Shown here in pieces: positions 46,386-56,706 of a stretch of 64,000 nt of DNA. The notes beneath the pieces were generated by a model, which was not told the DNA's origin, ran no database searches, and was given only the letters and a program-made list of their open reading frames with translations. A program made the position numbers and the translations under genes. The stretch comes from Shinisaurus crocodilurus (lineage: Eukaryota > Chordata > Lepidosauria > Squamata > Shinisauridae): the NCBI GenBank assembly GCA_021292165.1, contig CM037877.1:212082715-212146714 (forward strand). The letters are read 5' to 3'. How positions within the stretch are numbered: the first letter of the stretch is position 1; each line of letters begins with the position of its first letter.

Positions 46386-46658
46386 TAGGGCCAGCCCCTA
46401 CCATTAGGCAGAGTGAGGCAGCTGCCTCGGGCAGCAGATACTTGGGGGCAAGGAGTGGTGGCAAATTGTTGAAGGATAGAGCTGTGCATGCCATGTGCAG
46501 CCTACCCTGCACCCTCTACATTAGCCTGCTGTCCTTGGGTGCGGTGGAGTATTGAAATAAGATTTAACTGCCAGTTTGTTTGGCTTCTGTACATGGAATG
46601 GGGAGAGGTGCCATCTTGTCTGTTGCCTCAGGCAGCAAAATGTCTTTGGCCAGCCCTG
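46386..46658 (+). mobile_element. CAGGGCCAGC-type TIR element, perfect 8-bp duplication
   Basis: It begins tagggccagcccctaccatt (first C mutated to T) and ends ggccagccctg. CCAGACAG is duplicated exactly (46378-46385 and 46659-46666). The phrases gcagctgcctcgggcagcag and tgttgcctcaggcagcaaaa pair as inner inverted copies. Very similar to 61134-61421. Confidence 0.88.
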
Positions 46659-46786
46659 CCAGACAGGGTCATAACGGGTGAGACAATCCGTAGGGTAACC
46701 TGGTCCCAAGTTGTTTAGGGCTCTATATGTTAACAACAGTACCTTAAACTTGGCCTGGTAGCTTATGACAAATACATGACAAATAC

Positions 46787-47155
46787 GATTGTAGAGTTGG
46801 AAGGGGCCTATAAGGCAGTGTGGCGTAGTGGTGAGAATGTTGGACTGGGACTCGGGAGATCCGGGTTCTAGTCCCCGCTCGGCCATGAAACTCACTAGGT
46901 GACTTTGGGCCAGTCACTGACTCTCAGCCTAACCTACCTCACAGGGTTGTTGTGAGGATGAAATGGAAAGGAGGAGGAGGATTATGTAAGCCGCCTTGGG
47001 CTCCTTGCAGGAAAAAAGGCGGGGTATAAATATAATAAATATATTAAATAAACCCTCTGCTCAATGCAGGGGAACAGATGTGGGTAGCCCAGGCAGTCAC
47101 CCATCCAAGCACTGACCAGGCTCATACGTGCTTAGCTTCAGCATGTGGCCTGCAA
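46787..47155 (-). mobile_element. 5S-derived SINE, long form, split by a Sauria SINE
   Basis: On the minus strand, 47155 to 47075 follows 5S rRNA further than the other copies: the A-box area is degraded (agcacgtatgagcctggtca), then cttggatgggtgactgcctg, the 3' 5S part beyond GGATGGG, then ggctacccacatc. The CR1-like tail (cctgcattgagcag) starts at about 47070, and the remaining tail (ggccccttccaactctacaa) is at 46787-46814. The Sauria SINE at 46815-47050 separates the two parts of the tail. Confidence 0.72.
46815..47050 (+). mobile_element. Sauria SINE, full length
   Basis: A tRNA-related head with cagtgtggcgtagtggtgag (A box), gatccgggttctagtcccc (B box); body cactaggtgactttgggcca, tcacagggttgttgtgagga, gccgccttgggctccttgca; tail ggcggggtataaatataata. 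This is the most complete Sauria SINE copy here, with both pol III promoter boxes recognisable. It inserted into the tail of a 5S-derived SINE. Confidence 0.92.
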
Positions 47156-48147
47156 TATGTGCTCTCGACTTATCGGCACCCAGTGCAGTTCTTTTAGCAA
47201 AGGTGTAACACGCTATCAAAAGGAGACCCGTGTCAGCAGCCTTGCCACTGCATTCTGCACCAGCTGCAGCTTCCAGACCAAGCACAAGGGTAGCCGCACG
47301 TAGAGCGCAGTACCGTAATCCAGTCTTGAGGTTACCAATGCCTGGGCCACCATGGCCAAGCTCTTGTGGCCTGGCCATAGCTGGTGTACCTGCTGAAGTT
47401 CTTTATGGTGCTGGAAGCTGATGATTGTAGTTTTTGTGACTCTAACCCCCCCTCAAAACAAACAAAAAAAACAACCTGGGGAACTGTCGGAGGATATAAA
47501 GTCTGGGGTGGGGGTGGTAGGAAACCCTAAGTACTTTTTTAAAAAAGAGAAGAAAAGTATACGCAGACCTGCTTAAACCCTCTTCAAATGTAAGCAAATG
47601 AGCCTTTGAGAAATAAACTGGAATAATTCTGGGGGGGAATGGGGGGAGAGAATAGATATGCCTCACCTAGCTAGCTGTTGCTGTTATGTTGGTTGCTATG
47701 TAAACAGTTTTATTTCTGGCTCACACCACATACCAGGTTGTAGGTCAGGGCTGTGTAATCCTACATGATGGGTTTATGCTTGCTGCCGGGTCTTCGTCCA
47801 CTTCAAGTTGGGATGAAAGCTGCTTGAGCATTACCCGAGGGCAGCTGTTCCGGCCACCATAATGGCAGTTGCCACCCAAGGTCCGTTGCTGGTCTAAAGG
47901 TTTTTCATCAGCAACAGAAAATAGCCGGTATTCCTTCCCCGGAGCTGAAATAGCTGCCACCTGCTAAGGAATGCTGCTAAGACAAGCCGATGACAGGCCT
48001 GAGTCTGACAAAGGAATGTTGTCCAGCTGGGTGGAGATGACTAGAAACCTGACAAAATCTTTTCTAATTTTATGCAGTGGCCATGTGTTGTCCTGTACAG
48101 AGGACAGTCCTCTATTTCAAGGGCTGTCAGAGGATGATCCTCTATTT

Positions 48148-48272
48148 CACTGTTCTCCAACCTTGGGTCCCCAGATGTTTTTGGCCTACAACTCCCAGCC
48201 AGCATAGCTGGCTGAGGCATGCTGGGAGTTATAGGCCAAAAACATCTGGGGACCCAAGGTTGGAGGACACTG
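48148..48272. mobile_element. hAT-like palindromic MITE, near-perfect hairpin
   Basis: Arms cactgttctccaaccttggg and cccaaggttggaggacactg are nearly exact inverted copies continuing inward (tccccagatgtttttggcct / aggccaaaaacatctgggga), leaving a loop of about ten bases around tagctggctga. Flanking octamers CTCTATTT and CTCTGTTT match 7 of 8. Same family as 34324-34406 but much better paired. Confidence 0.9.
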
Positions 48273-48601
48273 CTCTGTTTGAAGGCATATGATGATCTAT
48301 TTTTGCTATGAACCACCACCACCAAAAAGAGAACATTACTTAAACAACCATATTCCTCTTCAGCCATGTAAACCTTTCTAACTGAAAAAACAAAATGCAT
48401 TCAGTGCGCAACCCTCAGGGTTGTGCCCTTGTTGGATGGAAGTCTCCAGTCTCAGAGGCTTCCAAGTCCAGTGCCCTGCTGGGCTGCTGCAGTTCTTTCC
48501 GCGGCAGCTATGAGGGGTTGGGGGGAGGGATCAGATTCCGGAGTCCTCCTTCTGAGATTTTTAAAGCCGCCTTTAAGGGTAAAGCTCTCTCTCGTTACAT
48601 T

Positions 48602-48724
48602 GGATCATAGAGTTGGAAGGGGCCTACAAGGCCATCGAGTCCAACCCCCAGCTCAATGCAGGAAACTAGAGGAGGGGTCTCCCATCCAAGTAATAACCAG
48701 GCCTGTGAGCCAGCGTGAGCCACA
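48602..48724 (-). mobile_element. 5S-derived SINE with CR1-like tail, A-box deletion
   Basis: Same SINE as at 4373, but on the minus strand the sequence jumps from cacgctggctca to caggcctggttattacttgg, losing about 31 bases that hold AAGCTAAGCAGGG. The internal pol III A-box is therefore missing and the copy could not be transcribed by its own promoter. Confidence 0.85.
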
Positions 48725-49366
48725 TCTATGCATCTAATGGCAAAAGTGATCGTGTTTCCGCCCCCCTTGGGAGTAGGAAGCATGATTTGAGCCACCTTTA
48801 TTATTTCAGTCGCTAATTTCAGATGTTGTACCATGTATAACACACAGTTCAGCATGCTGTGTTCTAATTCTTAAGCTCTCCATCTGGTTTCTTATGCTCA
48901 GTCCCAATAAGCCCCCAAACTCCATATAATGCCATGTGGGGAGGTGCTGAATATGATCTGGCTCTTTCTACCCCTGCAAATAGAGTTCTAGTGACCTTCC
49001 AGGTGGCTGCAGAAGCGAGGTCAACTGTTGGCACAGTAGAGCTGCTAGCTGTCCCAATACCAACTCTAGGCTACATGTTTTCACCTCGCACTGGAGCCAG
49101 AAATGGATCCTAACGCTTGATTCTTTGAGCTGTTGTGCCAGTGCGGACATTGATAATGGGGTAATTCTAAAATGTGCAGTACCACAATTGGGATAAAGTA
49201 TACTTGACTGTATTGCTAATGCAACACTATTAACATTTTTCAGTCCTGCCCACCATTCCTAATAGCCACCTAAGTTCTACTAAGAAAATCAAGGAAGGAA
49301 CAGGAACTAATGTGCCAGTTCAATTGCAGTGCCAACATAGTGCCTCTGCAATACCTGCATAATGCT

Positions 49367-49471
49367 GTCTATTTATTTATTTATATTTATACCCCACCTT
49401 TTTTTCTGCAAGGAACCCAAGGCGGCTTACATAATCCTCCTCTCCATCTTATCCTCACAACAACCCTGTTG
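49367..49471 (-). mobile_element. Sauria SINE 3' part, antisense, ending at a U2-like piece
   Basis: The + strand reads ttataccccacctttttttc, aaggcggcttacataatcct, ttatcctcacaacaaccctg and stops abruptly where the U2-like stretch begins. The expected continuation of the SINE head (transitional phrases ggtcacccagtgagttcatg-like) is seen again at about 49676-49800 in a diverged form. Confidence 0.8.
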
Positions 49472-49505
49472 CTTCTCGGCCTTTTGGCTAAGATCAAGTG
49501 TAGTG
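49472..49505 (+). ncRNA. U2 snRNA 5'-end fragment (retro-chimera, not a gene)
   Basis: The 34 bases from gcttctcggccttttggcta to gatcaagtgtagt are identical to vertebrate U2 snRNA nucleotides of about 4-37. Similarity stops there: the branch-point-pairing loop is cut, and the Sm site and later stems are absent. No proximal sequence element is seen. It abuts an antisense Sauria SINE head-to-head, which suggests template switching during LINE-driven insertion. Confidence 0.88.
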
Positions 49506-49544
49506 GCCAAGTTACTCTTCTTTTAGTCTCACCAGTTGTAAGAA

Positions 49545-49667
49545 CAAGCTATGGGTTGTCAGAGTGGCTTGATGCCCTCAAACAAGCCACCCTGTGGGAA
49601 TTGGTCCAGGTTCACACAACATGACAACCCATCGTGGGTAACAATGGGTTGTCGTATCATGTGAACC
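49545..49667. repeat. Foldback-family right-end piece
   Basis: It contains ctatgggttgtcagagtggc, then ggttcacacaacatgacaac and the inverted gttgtcgtatcatgtgaacc. It parallels 58363-58483. The terminal motif tgtgaacccag is followed by tcagtggc, recalling the tcactgcg after the 58483 end. Confidence 0.65.
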
Positions 49668-49675
49668 CAGTCAGT

Positions 49676-49800
49676 GGCTTGCCTAAGGCCACCCATTAGT
49701 TCATGGCAGAGGTGAGAATCCTGATTCTTAGCTCAGTCTCTTAGCAAATATGCAAGACCAGCTCTTAAACGATATGCCAAAGTACTCATGATCTGGAGTG
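49676..49800 (-). mobile_element. Diverged tRNA-derived SINE head, antisense
   Basis: The phrases cttgcctaaggccacccatt and tcatggcagaggtgagaatc are the reversed middle of a Sauria-like SINE. It may be the remainder of the copy at 49367-49471, separated by the U2-like and foldback pieces. Confidence 0.45.
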
Positions 49801-49824
49801 GTGAAGCTGGAACCCAAATCACTC

Positions 49825-50061
49825 TTATTTATTTATTTATTATATTTATACCCCACCTTTTTTCCTGCAAGGAACCCAAGGCGGCTTACATAATCTTCCT
49901 CCTCCACTCCATTTTATCCTCACAACAACCCTGTGAGGTAGGTTAGGCTGAGAGGCAGTGACTGGCCCAAAGTGACCCAGTGAGTTTCATGGCCGAGCGG
50001 GGACTAGAACTCGGATCTCCCAAGTCCCAGTCCAACACTCTCACCACTACGCCACACTGGT
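49825..50061 (-). mobile_element. Sauria SINE, full length, antisense
   Basis: From the tail (ttatttattatatttatacc) through caaggcggcttacataatct, caaccctgtgaggtaggtta and gagtttcatggccgagcggg to the head (ctctcaccactacgccacac). All sections are present in order. Confidence 0.92.
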
Positions 50062-51173
50062 TCTTGTATTATTTGTGCCACTGCTCCAGAGTGGGAGATT
50101 TTTCCCTGGAGGGTGGGGGAGGTAATTTGGGCAGTTGAAAATGTTATGATCCTTTGCTGAAGTGTGTGAATGGTAATATTTCTAGGGTCACCCAGTGAGA
50201 ACTTAATTAGAATCAGAGTAGGGCATCTTCTGTCTGGGCAAATAAAGTGACCAAGGAAGGAAAGGAAAACAAAACAGGACTAAACTCTTTTGACCTTAGG
50301 GATTGGTTCAGAAAGAACCAACTCTGGGTTTGGGGGATCATTTGCAACATGACACTTTAATAGGTGTGTGTGTGTGTGTGTGGAGGGAAATAGGGTATAC
50401 TTTTGGATGAGAATGATTAAATCAGAAACTGTGCCAATTCCTGCAACTTGCCCTGCCCTTCCTATAGAGATAATGTCCCTCAGAGTCCCCTGGCAGAGTC
50501 CCCTGGCAGAGTCTGACTTCCAAGGTTTGTGCCTTGGCATCTTCCTGACCTTGCCGGCCTCTGGCACCAGCTGTGGTCTCGGGCTGTAACCTCCTTCTGC
50601 TGAGGCTGAATGGAGTCTGTCAGATGGAATAACTCAAATATCAGTGGCTTCAATTATAGTGGCATCATATCTGAAATTTCCCCCCTAGTTCACCGTGAAA
50701 CTGCAGAGTCTGGCTTTCTAGGTGGTGGAACACGGGGGTGGGGTGTTGATATACAGTAAACCTGAGATCCCTGCTAAGTCGGCATTTGGATTAGGCTTTT
50801 TAGAGAAGCTGCTGAGGCAGAAAGATTGAAGCCAAGCATAGCCTGTATCAGCTGAAGGGAAGGGAAAGGGAAAATAGGTTCCCTGCATTCAGTGAAACCC
50901 ATTTATCCGAATGCCTGAAGCAGAGATGGCAGCATTAGTGCTCGCTGTGGAGGATGAACAGGAAGCAAAACAGGAAGGAAATAAAAGCCAATCTCTATTA
51001 CAAATGGGTTTGGGAGGGAAACAATCAATGCCTGACAAATGGCTGGCACTGAATAAATCAGCAGGGTTAGGATTTAATTTTCTAAAAGCTATGGAACAAT
51101 AGTTGGTTGCCTCTACACTTCGGCAAAGCAAAAGAAGGAAAGGGCACAAATAAGACTTTGGATGTGTTCATTG
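50062..51173. other. Unassigned intergenic sequence
   Basis: A short TG run at 50364-50381 is the only repeat noticed. No exon or transposon end was recognised. Confidence 0.5.
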
Positions 51174-51657
51174 CAGGGCCAGTGCAAGACAGTTTGGTGC
51201 CCTAGGCAAGGTCAGATATTTAGCGCCCCCCCTTCCACTTGTCAGTGCCACACTTACTTCTGAGTAGACTCGTAGGCCTGGACCTTCGCAAGGGACGCCG
51301 CCCACGGAACCCTTCCCACGAACGCCTGCGGACTCTGCAGAGGTGCGATTCCCTCTGCGCAGCCGGCGGCGGCGGTGCTGGCATTTGGCGGCGTGCACCC
51401 AGGGAGCTGGAGAGGATCCTGTCCTGCCTGGCTGCCGGTGGGCTGGCCACGTTGCTGCAGGAGCAGAGCGCCCGCGGCAGGAGTCCCTCTCTGAGCCAGC
51501 CCTCCGCCCGCCCGCCTCGGTCACACACTCCAGCAGGCGAGCCACTGCCCAGGCAGGCGCTGCTACAGCGCTAAAAAATTTCAAGGCGTTTCTGCACCCC
51601 CTTTAGCCATGTGCCCTAGGCAGCCACCTAGTTCGCCTAATGGTAGCACCGGCCCTG
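51174..51657 (-). mobile_element. GCCGGTGC-type TIR element, 484 bp, perfect 8-bp duplication
   Basis: Left end cagggccagtgcaagacagt, right end (minus-strand start) cagggccggtgctaccatta. GTTCATTG is duplicated exactly (51166-51173 and 51658-51665). Subterminal ggtcagatatttagcgcccc matches the 23550 and 54862 copies. The GC-rich middle holds open frames up to 138 codons that I regard as incidental. Confidence 0.9.
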
Positions 51658-51842
51658 GTTCATTGTCACACTCACAGTGATTTGTTCTAGCAAAAATTGT
51701 CTCGTTTTCAGTGAATGGTTCAGCTGGGTTCATATTAGGGACGAGTCTGAATCTGGAACTCTTGCTGGGTGTGTTGGCTCTGTTCGCTCAACTGCAGATC
51801 TGGCTGTGGGCATTTGAGCCATCCATGGCCCTACCGAATGAC

Positions 51843-52043
51843 CTGGTTTGCACAACATAGCACAGCTCGTCATGGGTTATTTAACCTGGTCTGTTCTAGA
51901 GTTATGCGAGGGTTCTTTAATCTTCACATAACGCACGCTTGCCGGGTTCACACTACATAACAATCCCTGAGTGGGGGTTGGATATGCAAAATGGCAGTTG
52001 CATGAACCCCACATGCACCGCAGCCTCATGTCGTGTGAACCTG
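51843..52043. repeat. Foldback-family element
   Basis: Ends ctggtttgcacaacatagca and tgtcgtgtgaacctg are inverted and match the CTGGGTTCACATGACAC type. Inner hairpin halves include gttatgcgagggttctttaa / ttcacataacgcac and the separate gggttcacactacataacaa. No matching flanking octamers were found. Confidence 0.6.
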
Positions 52044-54861
52044 CCCTAGAGCCTACACCAACATATGCATGGGAACGGCTGTTTTGTTCCCAAACCTGAG
52101 ACCTGTTCCAGCATCAGCCTGTGCTGGACTATAGCAACGATAGCAGTTGCTTTGCCTGTGTTCGTTCACATTGAATCATGGGATTGAAGGAGTCTGATCA
52201 GTAACTATTACTGTTCTTACTACAACAGCCTACCATGGCTGCTACCCTGAAAAATAAATGTATGTGATTTAGTCCTAATGCAAATCAATCGCAAAATGGA
52301 AACCCTTTACCAAACCAAAGGGCGGGGGGAGAATCTCTGTTCTGCTTAATCGGACAGTGATTAACTGGACTAACAAGGTGTAGTTTATTTTAAGAATTCG
52401 GAGAGCCACTTGATCCTCCAGCCTGCTGCCTGACCAATGGAAAAAACCTCCTATAGCCCAGCTGTGCCCTGGAGGGCATGTCAATATATACCATAAATAC
52501 TATCATGTGGGCCGCATGACCTGGCCTGCATATGTCCCTTTGGATTAAGGCCAGCGACTGGAGCTGCTTATTGTTAATAGAGCTAATCTCAATAAATCTT
52601 GTTGGGCAAATACCCTTTTGCTGCTGGCAGAGGGGAAAGGATTTGAGATTACACTGCAGTTGCCAGTACACATGCCCCTGCTCTTTCATTTCATCAGAAT
52701 AGCTGGAAGTGAGCTGACAGATTTATGCCAGAATGATGTCGCTCTGGGCACTTCTCACGAATTGTGAAGTGATGTTGAGAATTGTCATTTAGGGAAGAGT
52801 CTTCAAGAGCCTTGAGGGAGAATAAGCCGTCAGCCTGCAAGCCTAACCTGTCCTCGGTGATCTGTCTAACCCTGGATCACCTTGAACGGCTGACAGACTG
52901 TTCATTACTTCCTGAGTGCTTGGCCTTTTCCCAAAGAAACCCATCAAGGATGCCAATACTGTTCAGTTTGGGTACAACTTATTAGCGGGGGTTGATGGAT
53001 GGGAAAGCTTTAAGTGAATTCTGCAATTGTGTTCTACAGGGGATGCTAATGGATCTGGGAGGTATCTTAAAATTCCTAAAGGAATAATTCTGGAAGCAGC
53101 TAGGCCTCTGTCAAACAGACTCATCTCAGAATTAGGTTATTCACATTACAGGCTGCTTTCCAAAATAGCTAAGTGCTGGCAAGATCAAGGCCATAAAATA
53201 ATCATCAGACCATCACTATCACTCCCCCCACCCTCCTGGAATAGGTTCCATGCTTTTGAGAGCTGCGTGACACATAGAAATTCGACAAATCCTTTTTTTC
53301 CTGGCAGTAATGCAGAGCTGGAGAAAGGTTCACCTGTTGAATTTCTGCCTGATAGGCAGCTGTAATAGGGAGAGGAGCTTTCTGAGAGAAGGTTGGAAAC
53401 CCTAATCTGGAGGCAGTTCAGAGATGGAATTTTTTTTTTTCTGGAGGTCTGTTAATCATTTTAGAGTCAGCTTATGGAGAAATGAATAAGAGGAGAACAT
53501 TGGAAAAATAGTGAGTACAGGAAATAATTCAGCTGTTCCCCTCTGGGGTCCTCTGATTATCCCCCCCCCCACCGCCATAATGCCCTTCAAATGACGGCCC
53601 ATTATCTTAATCTACAAAGGGACAGAGAGAAGAATTCAGTGAGATCCTTCTTGGAGTTTAAGCCAGAACATGTTTATTCTGGCGTTGTTTGTTCCTGTGC
53701 ATGTTAGAGAACTCTGAATGGGGTTCCTGCTTGATGGCTTCAGATTTGGTTCTTAGCATTTCGTGTGTTAGCAGCTCCACAGTTTGTTTGTTTTTTCCAT
53801 AAGTTACCAGCCCACCACAAGTTACTTACAACAGACCAAACTACACTGCATAACTTGCCACGGCTCTTCTTCTATACCAGGGTATCTCCACTCCTACACC
53901 CCTGTAGAGCAGACACTTTATGAAATCTCCCTGGAGCTGGCACCATATCTGGATTACTTTGTCCTCACTGTTCTTTCATGTTGGTCAGGTGGGGAGGACC
54001 TTCTCCCCTTGTTTTCTTGTCCAGATTCACCCCTTTTTAAAACTCTTCCTCTGAATCTTTGCCAGATTTGGGATGACCTATTCATGTGCCGAATCAGGAA
54101 AGTGTTGAACCACCAGCATGTGACTAAGTTCCCAGTATGAACAAGTGGCTTGCTCAAGTGTAGAATGTATCCAGTCTTTGAAATATGCCATGAAAATTAA
54201 AACATGTTGGCATTACTTTTTTTGAGAGAGAAGGGAGAGAGAGATTTGGGGAAATGTGTTAATTTATTCTGAAGACTTGATTTTGTAGATGAATTTCCAG
54301 TTGATGACAGTTCAACTATCTCTGCCTGATTCTGCTTGGCAATATGTTTGAAGAAAACAAAAGGATTGAGGGATGGCAGAAAAGCATCATATTGGCAGGT
54401 AAAGTGGAAAGTGAGCTGCTCTGAACAAATGCTGTTTCTCTTCCTGGTTTGTTTTTAATGTATTAAAATATTCTTACTCAAATGAGGTCCCTAACTAACT
54501 TGCCAGCTAGCATCCCAGCAAGCTGTCTGGTTCTCAAAGGCCAAGATGAGAGTCTTTGGACCTCTGAGCCCTGTTCTGTGAGACTTGTCCAATTGTTAAC
54601 ATGTTTGGAGACGGTATAGTTGCCATGAGGTAATTTTACCACATCAGTTTCATGAGTTTGTTTGAATGTATTCTCATGCTGTGGAAGCTATTATCAGGCC
54701 AGGAACTTACAAACAAAACTTCCTCCACTGTGGGAAATGCCATTTCTCCTTGTGAGGTCCCATTCAAATGAAATAACCTCTGAAATCAAGGCAATACAAT
54801 TGCCTGTGGGTGATATTTTGAAAAATCACTTGAAACAGTAACTATGTTTGGGCATGCAATC
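52044..54861. other. Repeat-poor intergenic block, possible conserved non-coding DNA
   Basis: About 2.8 kb without recognisable transposons in an otherwise crowded area. The best-looking portion, about 52540-53440, is moderately AT-rich and complex, with no long ORF that looks like an exon. Conservation can only be guessed. Confidence 0.4.
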
Positions 54862-56240
54862 CAGGGCCGGTGCTACCATTAGGCCAACTAGGGCGGCTGC
54901 CTAGGGCGCCGGGCTAAAGGAGGCGCCAGAAATGCCTTGGGGGGAAAAAAAAATACATCACGTATTTTACCAAGTTTGTTTTACCAATCATGTCCTGTGG
55001 CGGGGAAGGGAAGGCGAAAGAAGCGCGCGCACCCCTCCCTCTCTCTCCGCCAGCTCGTTACCAGGAACAGCAGCAGGCAGGCTCCTCCTCACAACCAGCA
55101 TCAAAAGAGGCAGAGAAGGCTACAGACTGGAGGAGGGGAGGCGGGCAGGGGCCAATGATACACCTGCAAACACCTCCTTCGCCTTCCCTCTCAAGGATGC
55201 ACCTGCAAACACCTCCTTCGCCTTCCCTCCCTCGCGTGAGCCTCAGGTTCCTCAGCTCAAGGTCCCCTGAAAGCAGTTATTTCCAGCAACCAGGGAGGGA
55301 GGGAAAGGTATTTTAAGCTAGCTGGGGCTCCAATGTTTTAATTATTTACCATGCTGTTTCTGTGTTTTGGTTTTAAATGATTTTAGGATGCAATCCTATG
55401 CGTGTTTGGAGGGGGAGGAAATCCTACAACTCCCAGCATTCCCCAGCCAGCCATGCGCAATCCTATGCACGTTGAGGTAGAAAAAAGCCCCACAACTCCC
55501 AGCGTTCCAACAGCCAGCCATGCTGGCTGGTGAATGCTGGGAGTTGCGGGGCTTTTTTCTGCCTCAACGTGTTTAGGATTGTGCCCTGAGCTGTTGATGT
55601 TTTCTTTACTGTACTTTGAATATTGTTGTCTGCCTTGAGCAGACAGGAAAGACAGGATAATATACATTATTCTGATAAAGAAATATTGCAACAAAGTGAT
55701 AGAGAGAGGAGGGGAAGTAGCAAGTTTCGTAAATCCCCTCCTAAATTTGAACCAGATGATCCACGGGCTCTCTCTTTGCTATGTTTCTACTACATGCATC
55801 CCCCCCCCCTGCAACCCAGAAGGTGTACGAGTCAAACCGGTGTCTCTGCACCTCCACCCTGCGAGGTAGGACAGGCTGCAAGACGCCCTTTTGTCTCTAT
55901 TCCTCACAGGTAGCGCCACCACACCTCTCTCACATCCTTTTTTCATATCCCTTGTGCTGCCTGCAGGAGGAGACAGGCTTTTACATATATATGGAGTAGG
56001 AGAAGGCCCTTGGGAGTTCCTGGCATAGCTGGGCTGATGTTGCCTCTTTGCTTTCCTCGTGAACACAAAGGAAAAGTCTCAAAGTCCACAAAGTTTTTCT
56101 ACGGGGCTCGGCAGTTCCCAGGGAGGGAAATTTATTTCATAATGGGCATAGGGCTGGAGGGAGGGAGGGCTCAAGTGGGAAGGGGGGGCGCTAAATATCT
56201 GATCTTGCCTGGGGCACCAAATTGCCTTGCACCGGGCCTG
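54862..56240 (+). mobile_element. GCCGGTGC-type TIR element, long composite form, perfect 8-bp duplication
   Basis: It begins cagggccggtgctaccatta and ends ttgcaccgggcctg. ATGCAATC flanks both sides exactly (54854-54861 and 56241-56248). Within 1379 bp it carries a 39-bp tandem duplication (acctgcaaacacctccttcg at about 55161 and 55200), the 230-bp block shared with 6955-7188, and a TAA-family palindromic MITE at 55455-55586. The terminal cgctaaatatctgatcttgc matches the 163-bp copy at 23550. Confidence 0.87.
55455..55586. mobile_element. Palindromic MITE of the gcgcaatcctatgcac family
   Basis: Arms gcgcaatcctatgcacgttg and gcctcaacgtgtttaggatt are inverted, and the inner arms cccacaactcccagcgttcc / gaatgctgggagttgcgggg also pair. 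Related to 23037-23141, which has TAA duplications; none is clear here. Confidence 0.7.
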
Positions 56241-56329
56241 ATGCAATCTATCTTTTCTGGGAGGGAATGGAGGAGGTGGCTCATTGCCTAGGAGTCATAG
56301 GAGCCTTGGAGACTCAGCATGGTGTAGTG

Positions 56330-56609
56330 CAGCGGTGACCAACTTGTGGGGAGTTGTCTGGAGACTATTTTTGGCCCTCCAGACCCCATGCAAACCACAC
56401 TCCTGCTGCTGCCGCCAAGTGAGATTCCATGGGGTTTGTTCTCAAACTAAATTTGACCTGCCTTCTTCTCTGTAGCAGTTTGCTGCCAAATTTCAGTGGT
56501 AAACTGTCAGTTATTTTGTCACCACAGTGAATTTTGGTGGTGCAGTGGCACTGCAGCGGGAGGGTGGGGTGGCTGCATGCAGTCCACAGGCCGCATGTTG
56601 CCCACTCCT
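56330..56609. mobile_element. hAT-like MITE inside the Sauria SINE
   Basis: It begins cagcggtgaccaacttgtgg and ends atgttgcccactcctg. Flanking octamers GTGTAGTG and GTATAGTG match 7 of 8. The CAGNGGTGNNCAACTTG terminus relates it to 6552-6689 and 44627-44975; it also has a gctgctgctgccgcc stretch like the 44627 copy. Confidence 0.85.
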
Positions 56610-56706
56610 GGTATAGTGGTGGTTAGACTACGGGACTAGGAATGGGGGGAGCCAAGCGCAAATCCGCACTCAGCCTTGAAACTCACTGGGCAGGTTCAGA
56701 TGACAC

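Larger units (their letters stand above)
46013..47410 (-). mobile_element. Antisense LINE 3' region (L2-like), interrupted twice
   Basis: The minus strand ends in gcactatataaatttatgaa with an (AAAG)-like tail at 46013-46023. Further up are the phrases tctggaatgctcttccaat and gcagctggtgcagaatgcag, and coding scraps YQAKFKVLLLTYRALNNLGPG at 46660-46770. The TIR element at 46386-46658 and the SINE pair at 46787-47155 lie inside it. Similar phrases at 5850-6370 suggest the same family. Confidence 0.55.

Noticed and set aside
46815..46890. tRNA gene
   Set aside because: The A- and B-box-like words belong to the head of a Sauria SINE; there is no tRNA cloverleaf.
49472..49505. Functional U2 snRNA gene
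   Set aside because: Only the first part of U2 is present; no Sm site, later stems, promoter elements or 3' box.
51168..51584. 138-codon minus-strand frame with a CpG-rich middle
   Set aside because: Contained in the TIR element 51174-51657, and open in several frames.
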